Source: JARICQ01 sp964527205
Lineage (GTDB): Bacteria; Bacillota; Clostridia; Tissierellales; Tissierellaceae
DNA: 6,415 nucleotides
Reading direction: 5' to 3'
Assembly (NCBI GenBank): GCA_964527205.1
Contig: CAZGQG010000060.1
Location: forward strand, 1-6,415
In this document: positions 1 to 5,136 of the stretch, one piece after another
How positions within the stretch are numbered: the first letter of the stretch is position 1
Layout: each line of letters begins with the position of its first letter
Notes under the pieces: generated by a model
Told to the model about the DNA's origin: nothing
What the model saw: only the letters and a program-made list of their open reading frames with translations
Database searches by the model: none
Program-made: the position numbers and the translations under genes

Positions 1-27
1 GTTGCTAAAGAGGAGGTGGAGGCATGA
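1..27 (+). CDS. 3' end of an upstream gene (partial)
   Basis: Frame 1 is open from the window edge and would encode the last eight residues of a protein (VAKEEVEA) before a TGA at 25-27. That stop overlaps the ATG of the next gene at 24-26 in an ATGA arrangement, a common sign of translational coupling in phage operons. The same stretch carries the Shine-Dalgarno site of the next gene. Frame 2 is also open from the edge but ends deeper inside the next gene, so frame 1 is the better guess. Too little is present to suggest a function. Confidence 0.35.
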   Translation, partial: VAKEEVEA

Positions 28-239
28 GAACAGGAGTATCTAAGAAAGAGTTTATTGCTAAGTATGCGGAACTATTATGCATGACAAGAGAAAATGTGGT
101 TGACCTAAGTCTGATTGATAATGACACAGTAGAGATAGTTTACTGTGATGCCAGGAAAGAACTTTACTATCAGAAGGTTAATATTGCTTGTGATAGTGGC
201 ATGGCGATTATAAGAGATGTAGCAAAAGCGATTGATTAA
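24..239 (+). CDS. Small hypothetical phage protein, 71 aa
   Basis: I do not recognise this protein. The start is well supported by a purine-rich Shine-Dalgarno site (AGGAGGTGG, about 11-19) a few bases upstream of the ATG. Residues 6-28 look like an amphipathic helix. Residues about 34-54 alternate hydrophobic and polar residues, as in a beta hairpin (DTVEIVYCD, then ELYYQKVNIACDSG), and the end (MAIIRDVAKAID) looks helical. There is no signal peptide, membrane segment or recognisable catalytic motif. It is probably a small cytoplasmic protein. Its place directly ahead of the AbrB-like gene, 24 bases away, makes it part of the early replication operon. Small alpha/beta proteins of this type are common in clostridial phage early regions, but none that I can name has a known role. 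Confidence 0.75.
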   Translation: MRTGVSKKEFIAKYAELLCMTRENVVDLSLIDNDTVEIVYCDARKELYYQKVNIACDSGMAIIRDVAKAID

Positions 240-250
240 AAAAATATCAA

Positions 251-255
251 GGAGG
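251..255 (+). promoter_or_regulatory. Shine-Dalgarno site deciding a GTG start
   Basis: GGAGG lies 8 bases before the GTG at 264 and 6 bases before an out-of-frame ATG at 262. The ATG frame stops after five codons (TAG at 277-279), so the GTG is the functional start of the AbrB-like gene. Confidence 0.75.
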
Positions 256-263
256 AAATTAAT

Positions 264-575
264 GTGGTTAAGGGAATAGTAAGAAATTTTGATAATTTAG
301 GAAGAATCGTAATTCCTAAAGAAATGAGAAGAGTGTTAGGTATCGGGGCTAATGAGCCAGTAGACATTTATTTTAAAGACGGAGTTATTTGCATTGAGCC
401 TTGTAGACTTCAGTGTGTTTGCTGTTGTGCTGTAGATAAAGAGCTCTTAGAAGTAAATGAAGTAAAGATGTGTGAAGACTGTGTCTGGAAGTACAGAGAA
501 GAGATGGCCAAGAATGATGAAGAAGCACAAAAATATATAAATAGATTAACCAGGAGGGAGAGCAATGAGTATTAA
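264..575 (+). CDS. AbrB/SpoVT-type DNA-binding protein with Cys-rich zinc-ribbon-like tail
   Basis: This is a 103-residue protein with a GTG start. Residues about 3-46 form an AbrB/MazE/SpoVT swapped-hairpin domain. The diagnostic pattern is visible: GIVRNFDNLGRIVIPKEMRR at 4-23, followed by LGI and a second hairpin (VDIYFKDGVICIE). Such domains dimerise and bind AT-rich or flexible DNA as transition-state or antitoxin-type regulators. Residues 51-73 carry CVCCC and, after a spacer, CEDC, giving two CxxC pairs (C51/C54 and C70/C73) spaced like a zinc ribbon or treble clef. The remainder (74-103) is charged and helical. Eight of 103 residues are cysteine, and metal binding is inferred. Its end overlaps the next gene by 11 bases, suggesting coupling. 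It could regulate this early operon or act on host genes; the sequence does not say which. The domain call is secure, the role is not. Confidence 0.88.
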   Translation: MVKGIVRNFDNLGRIVIPKEMRRVLGIGANEPVDIYFKDGVICIEPCRLQCVCCCAVDKELLEVNEVKMCEDCVWKYREEMAKNDEEAQKYINRLTRRESNEY

Positions 576-1866
576 GATTAATAAGTTAGAAATTGAAAAT
601 GTTAAGCGAATTAAAGCAGTAAAAATTGAGCCTACTGCAAATGGATTAACTGTAATAGGTGGAAAGAATAAACAAGGTAAGACTTCTGTGTTGGATTCTA
701 TTGCTTGGGCATTAGGGGGTAATTCCTTCCGTCCATCAGAAGCTAAAAGAAAAGAATCTGTTATACCACCTACCCTACATATTGTATTGTCAAATGGTTT
801 AGTTGTAGAACGTAAAGGAAAAAACAGTGATCTAAAAGTAACAGATCCTAACGGAGAGAAAGGTGGCCAGCAACTTCTAAATGAATTTGTAGAACAGCTT
901 GCTATAGATTTACCTAAATTTATGGAATCTTCTAATAAAGAAAAGGCCAATACCTTGCTACAAATCATAGGAGTTGGGGACAAACTTACCGTATTAGAAA
1001 ATAAAGAAACTGAACTTTATAATCGTAGAAAGGCAATTGGGCAGATTGCTAACCAAAAAGAAAAGTTTGCCAAGGAACAAGTGTATTATCCTGACGCTCC
1101 AAAAGAACCAGTATCAGCATCTGAATTAATTAAGCAGCAACAAGAAATTCTTACTCGTAATGGTGAAAATCAACGTAAGAGACAAAACTTAACCTATATA
1201 GAAAGACAGCTGGAATCTCAGGACAGTATTATAAATGACCTAAAAAGCAAACTTGCTGATGCAGAGGAAAAGAGAGTAGTCATCCTAGCTGATTTGGAAA
1301 CAGCAAGGAAATCTGCATTAGATTTACATGATGAATCCACGGATGAGCTAGAAAATAATATTGCAGATATTGAAGAAGTTAATAGGAAGGTTAGAGCCAA
1401 TCTAGACAAAGATAAAGCCGAAGAAGATGCGCTTGATTATAAGAATCAATACAACAAGCTTAATGAGGATATAAACGATGTAAGGAAATCTAAGATTGAT
1501 TTATTAAAAGGTGCTGATTTACCACTGGAAGGCTTGTCTGTTGAAGATGGAGAACTGACTTATAACGGAGACAAATGGGACAACATGAGTGGCTCAGACC
1601 AGCTTAAGGTATCCACTGCTATAGTTCGCAAGCTTAATCCTAAGTGTGGTTTTGTTCTCCTGGATAAACTTGAGCAGATGGATCTAGATACTCTAAAAGA
1701 ATTTGGCATCTGGTTAGAGCAAGAGGGACTGCAAGCAATAGCAACCAGGGTAAGCACTGGAAATGAATGTTCAATTGTTATTGAAGATGGTTATGTTAGT
1801 GGAGCTGTTTCCAAAAAAGAAATAGTTGAAACCGAAGCTCCAAAATGGAAGGCAGGTGAATTTTAA
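565..1866 (+). CDS. SMC/Rad50-like ABC ATPase (AAA_23-type), phage recombination/replication
   Basis: This 433-residue protein starts at an ATG preceded by AGGAGGG (552-558) and overlaps the AbrB-like gene by 11 bases. The N-terminal lobe begins IKINKLEIENVKRI, typical of RecF/Rad50/SMC proteins, with Walker A GKNKQGKT at 33-40. Residues about 141-315 are rich in charged heptad-like helices, a short coiled coil. The C-terminal lobe has a degenerate ABC signature MSGSDQ (341-346), a Walker B-like strand FVLLD ending at D367, a D-loop-like MD at 372-373, and a conserved-looking tail (TRVSTG, then IVIEDG). Rad50-family ATPases tether and process DNA ends with an Mre11/SbcD nuclease. Here there is no CxxC zinc hook, and the residue after the Walker B aspartate is lysine, not glutamate. 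Many phage early regions carry a compact ATPase of this kind beside AAA_24 and DUF669 genes. A role in recombination-dependent replication is inferred. Confidence 0.85.
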   Translation: MSIKINKLEIENVKRIKAVKIEPTANGLTVIGGKNKQGKTSVLDSIAWALGGNSFRPSEAKRKESVIPPTLHIVLSNGLVVERKGKNSDLKVTDPNGEKGGQQLLNEFVEQLAIDLPKFMESSNKEKANTLLQIIGVGDKLTVLENKETELYNRRKAIGQIANQKEKFAKEQVYYPDAPKEPVSASELIKQQQEILTRNGENQRKRQNLTYIERQLESQDSIINDLKSKLADAEEKRVVILADLETARKSALDLHDESTDELENNIADIEEVNRKVRANLDKDKAEEDALDYKNQYNKLNEDINDVRKSKIDLLKGADLPLEGLSVEDGELTYNGDKWDNMSGSDQLKVSTAIVRKLNPKCGFVLLDKLEQMDLDTLKEFGIWLEQEGLQAIATRVSTGNECSIVIEDGYVSGAVSKKEIVETEAPKWKAGEF

Positions 1867-3011
1867 TGAAGATTACAAAAGGAAAGATTGCAAGAGCTCA
1901 AAAAATTGTATTGTATGGTCCAGAAGGAATTGGTAAGTCCACTTTTGCAGCAATGTTTCCAGATCCATTATTTATAGATACAGAAGGAAGTACAAGCAAT
2001 ATGGATGTAGCGAGGTTGGAAAAGCCAAGTAGTTGGACAATGTTAGAGCAACAAATCGAGTTTGTTAAAAATAATCGTCCTTGTAAAACTCTTGCTATTG
2101 ATACAATCGACTGGGCTGAAAGGCTTGCAATTGAATTTGTTATAAGCAGATCTCAAAAAACAAGTATTACAAGCTTTGGATACGGGGAAGGCTTTATTCA
2201 ATTAGAAGAGGAGTTTGGTAGATTTTTAAACAAGCTTACCGATTTAATTGAAGTTGGCATAAATGTTATTTTAACAGCCCATGCAAAAATTGCAAAATTT
2301 GAGCAACCAGATGAAATGGGAGCATATGATAGGTGGGAATTAAAACTAGGGAATAAAACAACTGCAAAAACTGCAGCATTAACAAAAGAATGGGCAGATA
2401 TGGTTCTGTTTATGAATTATAAGACGTTTAGTGTAGCAACTGATGATAAAGGAAAAAAATTTAAGGGGCAAGGTGGAAAACGTACTATTTATACAAGTCA
2501 TAATCCAGCATGGGATGCAAAGAACCGTCATAACTTACCTAGTGAATTTACAATGGATTATTCACATATTGCTCACATATTTGAAAATCAAAGTCAACCA
2601 GGGGCAGAAATAACTAAAACAGAAACAGAGGTAGTAAACAATAATCCCCCTGTTCAAACAGCAAATGCTCCACAAGAACAATTGGTTGAGCCATCATTAT
2701 CAGAGCTTAATGATAACGTCTCAAGCAGCTTCAACCCATCAAAAGAAGAAACAACTGAAATAATTCCTAAAGCCTTATCTGACCTAATGAAAACGAACAA
2801 AGTAGCTGTAGAGGAAATTAAAAAAGTAGTAGGAGATCGCGGGTATTATCCAGAAGACACTCCTATAGAAAATTATGATCCTGAATTTATAAAGGGAGTT
2901 CTAGTAGGAGCATGGGAACAAGTCTTTAAGATGATTAAAGATAATAGATTAAATAGCGGTGACTTTGTGCCAATAAATTCAGTAGATATAGATGAAATGC
3001 CTTTTAATTAG
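1866..3011 (+). CDS. Sak4-like RecA-fold ATPase (AAA_24 phage nucleotide-binding protein)
   Basis: This 381-residue protein starts at an ATG that shares one base with the upstream TAA; AGGTGA at 1854-1859 is the likely ribosome site. Residues 11-240 form a RecA-type core: Walker A GPEGIGKST at 18-26, a FIDTEGS strand at 36-42, Walker B TLAIDTID at 75-82, and a NVILTAHAK strand at 133-141. AAA_24 includes the Sak4 single-strand annealing proteins of phages, remote RecA relatives helped by a partner SSB. The presence of a Rad50-like gene before it and a DUF669 gene after it fits such a role. Beyond the core lies a Q/N/P/E/T-rich linker (about 243-298). Then comes a helical C-terminal domain (about 300-360, with GYYPEDTPIENYDPEFI and GAWEQVF) that I recall from other Firmicutes phage proteins. 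It ends in an acidic tail, DIDEMPFN, resembling the SSB C-terminal tip. The fold is secure; recombinase activity is inferred. Confidence 0.82.
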   Translation: MKITKGKIARAQKIVLYGPEGIGKSTFAAMFPDPLFIDTEGSTSNMDVARLEKPSSWTMLEQQIEFVKNNRPCKTLAIDTIDWAERLAIEFVISRSQKTSITSFGYGEGFIQLEEEFGRFLNKLTDLIEVGINVILTAHAKIAKFEQPDEMGAYDRWELKLGNKTTAKTAALTKEWADMVLFMNYKTFSVATDDKGKKFKGQGGKRTIYTSHNPAWDAKNRHNLPSEFTMDYSHIAHIFENQSQPGAEITKTETEVVNNNPPVQTANAPQEQLVEPSLSELNDNVSSSFNPSKEETTEIIPKALSDLMKTNKVAVEEIKKVVGDRGYYPEDTPIENYDPEFIKGVLVGAWEQVFKMIKDNRLNSGDFVPINSVDIDEMPFN

Positions 3012-3064
3012 GCAGGGAACTAATTAATAATTATAAAATTTTAAAATAAAAGGAGATATAAATT
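3012..3064 (+). promoter_or_regulatory. AT-rich intergenic spacer, possible internal promoter
   Basis: This is the only clear gap between genes in the window. It is almost pure A/T from 3020 to 3050, contains the 10-base palindrome TAAAATTTTA at 3034-3043, and ends in the AGGAG ribosome site (3051-3055) of the DUF669 gene. TATAAA at 3032-3037 could serve as a -10 box, but no convincing -35 hexamer sits about 17 bases upstream. The palindrome has no GC stem, so it is not a convincing terminator. A separate promoter for DUF669 and downstream genes is possible, not shown. An AT-rich tract could also be a binding site for the AbrB-like protein. Confidence 0.25.
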
Positions 3065-3526
3065 ATGAATAACAATATTGAAAGAGAATTAGGATGGGAT
3101 GATCCTATTGAAAATGATAGTCCAGATTTTGTACTTCTTCCAGAAGGAGATTACGACTTTGAAGTTGTTAGTTTTGAAAGAGCTAGACATGCTGGAAGTG
3201 AAAAACTTCCCCCATGCAACAAGGCTATTGTACATATAAAAATTGAAGGAAAAGAAGGCATAAGCATAATAAGACATAATCTATTTTTACATACCATAAC
3301 AGAAGGCATGTTATGTGACTTCTTTATAGGAATCGGGCAACGTAACAAAGGTGAAAAGGTAAAAATGAATTGGACTGCTGTACCTGGGTCTATAGGAAAA
3401 TGTAAAGTTAGAATAAAAAAATGGACGAATAATTCGGGTGAAGAAAAGACGTTCAATGAAATTGCCAAGTTTTATGAACCGGAAGAGGGAGCAGTTACCA
3501 AGAAGTTTGAGCCAGGGAGGTTTTAG
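3065..3526 (+). CDS. DUF669 family phage protein, probable ssDNA-binding protein
   Basis: This 153-residue protein starts at an ATG with AGGAG 9 bases upstream. It matches the DUF669 pattern I know from phage early regions: an acidic N terminus (ELGWDDPIEN), then LLPEGDYDFEVVSFERARH at about 24-42, PPCNKAIVHIKIE, RHNLFLH, an IGQR motif with KMNWTAVPGSIGKC, and a C-terminal FNEIAKFYEPEE. The chain is mostly beta strands, compatible with a compact OB-like or barrel fold. DUF669 genes commonly neighbour AAA_24/Sak4 genes, and no other SSB is seen here, so an SSB role coating single strands for the annealing protein and helicases is a reasonable inference. The C terminus, KKFEPGRF, is not an acidic SSB tip. 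The protein is probably cytoplasmic. Family assignment is confident, biochemical role moderate. Confidence 0.85.
   Translation: MNNNIERELGWDDPIENDSPDFVLLPEGDYDFEVVSFERARHAGSEKLPPCNKAIVHIKIEGKEGISIIRHNLFLHTITEGMLCDFFIGIGQRNKGEKVKMNWTAVPGSIGKCKVRIKKWTNNSGEEKTFNEIAKFYEPEEGAVTKKFEPGRF
3515..3520 (+). promoter_or_regulatory. Shine-Dalgarno site deciding the helicase GTG start
   Basis: GGGAGG sits at the end of the DUF669 gene, 8 bases before the GTG at 3529 and 6 bases before an ATG at 3527. The ATG frame is not the helicase frame and ends after 27 codons. The GTG frame gives QLRKYQEEA, the expected N terminus of SF2 helicases, so GTG is the start. Confidence 0.75.
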
Positions 3527-3528
3527 AT

Positions 3529-5136
3529 GTGCAACTTAGAAAATATCAAGAAGAAGCAAAGGAAGCTGTTTTATCTGAATGGGAAAAGGGAAATAAAAAG
3601 ACTTTGTTAGTACTTCCAACAGGAACAGGAAAAACCATAGTTTTTACAAAGCTAGCTGAGGATTGTGTAAGGGACGGTGAGCGAGTTTTAATACTTGCTC
3701 ACCGTGGTGAACTGCTTGATCAAGCTGCAGATAAATTAAGCAAAGCTACTGGTTTAGGCTGCGCAGTAGAAAAGGCAGAAGAAAGCTGTATAGGTAGCTG
3801 GTTTAGAGTAGTCGTTGGTTCTGTACAATCTCTTATGCGAGAAAAAAGGCTTAATCAATTTACAACAGATTTTTTTGACACAATTATAGTTGATGAAGCT
3901 CACCACTCTATATCAGACAGCTACCAAAGAGTTTTAAATTACTTTGATGAGGCAAAAGTATTAGGAGTGACTGCTACTCCAGATCGTGGAGACATGAAAA
4001 ATTTAGGATCATACTACGAAAGTTTGGCTTATGAGTACACATTACCAAAGGCAATTAAAGAAGGATATTTAAACCCAATTAAGGCTTTAACTGTACCACT
4101 TAAGCTAGACTTAAGTGGAGTTGGCCAACAAGCTGGGGACTTTAAAACAAGCGATTTAGGTACTGCACTAGACCCTTATTTATACCAAATAGCAGAGGAA
4201 ATGGTTAAATATTGCATGGATAGAAAAACAGTTGTTTTTTTACCTCTTATTAAGACAAGTCAAAAGTTCACAGAAATATTAAATTCTAAAGGATTTAAGG
4301 CTGCAGAAATAAATGGTGAGAGTAAGGATAGGGCAGAAATTTTAGAAAATTTTGATAATGATAAATATAATATATTATGCAATTCTATGCTTCTTACAGA
4401 AGGCTGGGACTGCCCATCTGTTGATTGTATAGTGGTGCTTAGGCCAACTAAAATTAGAAGCCTATATAGTCAAATGGTAGGGCGTGGGACAAGGCTATAT
4501 CCAGGTAAAGACCATCTGTTGCTATTGGATTTCCTGTGGCATACAGAAAGACATGAATTATGTCATCCAGCACATTTAATTGCAGAAAATGATGAAGTAG
4601 CACAAAAGATGACTAAGAATATTGAAGAAGCAGGTTGTCCAATTGACATTGAAGAAGCTGAACAACAGGCTGCTGAAGACGTAGTGGCACAGAGAGAAGA
4701 AGCGCTTGCTAACCAATTAAAAGAAATGAGAAACAGAAAACGTAAGCTAGTGGATCCGTTGCAATTTGAAATGAGTATACATGCAGAAGACTTATCAAGT
4801 TATGTACCAGCTTTTGGTTGGGAAATGGGTCCACCTTCTGACAAACAAGTAAAAGCATTGGAGAAGCTGGGAATTCTTCCTGATGAAATTGACAATGCTG
4901 GTAAAGCGGCAAAGATACTAGACAGGCTAGACAAAAGAAGACAAGAGGGGCTTACTACTCCTAAACAAATACGTTTTCTTGAAAATAGAGGTTTTAAGGA
5001 TGTAGGAACATGGCAATTTGAACATGCTAGAAGCCTTATAGATAGAATAGCAGGGAATGGATGGAGAACACCTAGAGATATTACACCTGGTCAATATAAA
5101 CCAAAAACTAATCAAAAAGAGGTAATAGGATGGTAG
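3529..5136 (+). CDS. SF2 DEAH-motif DNA helicase, phage type
   Basis: This 535-residue protein starts at GTG two bases after the DUF669 stop. All SF2 motifs are visible in order: an RKYQ cap (4-7), motif I LPTGTGKT (29-36), Ia AHRGELLDQ (57-65), VGSVQSL (96-102), II DEAH (122-125), III TATP (148-151), V LLTEGWDCPSVD (288-299) and VI QMVGRGTR (315-322). This pattern belongs to the UvrB/RecG/Rad25-like helicases (ResIII plus Helicase_C) that hydrolyse ATP to unwind or remodel duplex DNA. No nuclease or methylase domain is attached, so it is not a restriction subunit. Residues 370-410 are charged and probably helical. Residues 435-514 hold two copies of a 40-residue motif, likely a small DNA-binding or docking module. 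It overlaps the primase gene by 7 bases. Likely roles are origin opening, branch migration or fork restart in phage replication; these are inferred from context. Confidence 0.92.
   Translation: MQLRKYQEEAKEAVLSEWEKGNKKTLLVLPTGTGKTIVFTKLAEDCVRDGERVLILAHRGELLDQAADKLSKATGLGCAVEKAEESCIGSWFRVVVGSVQSLMREKRLNQFTTDFFDTIIVDEAHHSISDSYQRVLNYFDEAKVLGVTATPDRGDMKNLGSYYESLAYEYTLPKAIKEGYLNPIKALTVPLKLDLSGVGQQAGDFKTSDLGTALDPYLYQIAEEMVKYCMDRKTVVFLPLIKTSQKFTEILNSKGFKAAEINGESKDRAEILENFDNDKYNILCNSMLLTEGWDCPSVDCIVVLRPTKIRSLYSQMVGRGTRLYPGKDHLLLLDFLWHTERHELCHPAHLIAENDEVAQKMTKNIEEAGCPIDIEEAEQQAAEDVVAQREEALANQLKEMRNRKRKLVDPLQFEMSIHAEDLSSYVPAFGWEMGPPSDKQVKALEKLGILPDEIDNAGKAAKILDRLDKRRQEGLTTPKQIRFLENRGFKDVGTWQFEHARSLIDRIAGNGWRTPRDITPGQYKPKTNQKEVIGW
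3674..3705. repeat. Inverted repeat / hairpin within the helicase gene
   Basis: ACGGTGAGC at 3674-3682 and GCTCACCGT at 3697-3705 are perfect inverted complements. Allowing one G-T pair (3683/3696), the stem continues through 3684-3686 with 3693-3695. That makes 13 pairs around the six-base loop TTTAAT. It lies in the codons for helicase motif Ia (GERVLILAHRG). No T-run follows, so it does not look like a factor-independent terminator. Function is unknown and it may be a coding coincidence. Confidence 0.6.
4096..4118. repeat. Second inverted repeat within the helicase gene
   Basis: CCACTTAAG at 4096-4104 and CTTAAGTGG at 4110-4118 form a perfect 9-base-pair stem around the loop CTAGA. It lies in codons for VPLKLDLSG between the two helicase lobes. 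No T-run follows. By rough hand estimate, about one such stem is expected by chance in AT-rich DNA of this length, so function is doubtful. Confidence 0.5.
4831..5070 (+). repeat. Two tandem 40-residue protein repeats at the helicase C terminus
   Basis: Residues 435-474 and 475-514 of the helicase align without gaps. Matches include KQ (439-440 and 479-480), LE (444-445 and 484-485), G448 and G488, A460 and A500, and DR (465-466 and 505-506). Each copy reads as KQ, LE, G, a spacer, then a helix ending in a DR pair. The DNA copies have diverged, so this is an old protein duplication rather than a recent DNA repeat. Confidence 0.7.

Noticed and set aside
546..983. 145-codon minus-strand open frame
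   Set aside because: It lies opposite the Rad50-like gene, has no plausible ribosome site, and its product is Ser/Leu/Phe-rich low-information sequence typical of antisense shadows in AT-rich genes.
2562..2581. Direct repeat TCACATATT twice, 11 bases apart
   Set aside because: It encodes similar residues (HIAHIF) in the Sak4-like protein; only two short copies, so not an iteron array.
3034..3043. Palindrome TAAAATTTTA as a terminator
   Set aside because: It is all A/T with no loop or GC stem; short AT palindromes are expected in such a spacer.
3151..3468. 105-codon minus-strand open frame opposite DUF669
   Set aside because: DUF669 in the + frame has recognisable family motifs and a good start; the antisense product resembles no protein family.
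3529..5136. Type I or III restriction subunit or a defence helicase
   Set aside because: No nuclease, specificity or methylase domain or partner is present, and the neighbours are phage replication genes, so a replication or recombination helicase fits better.
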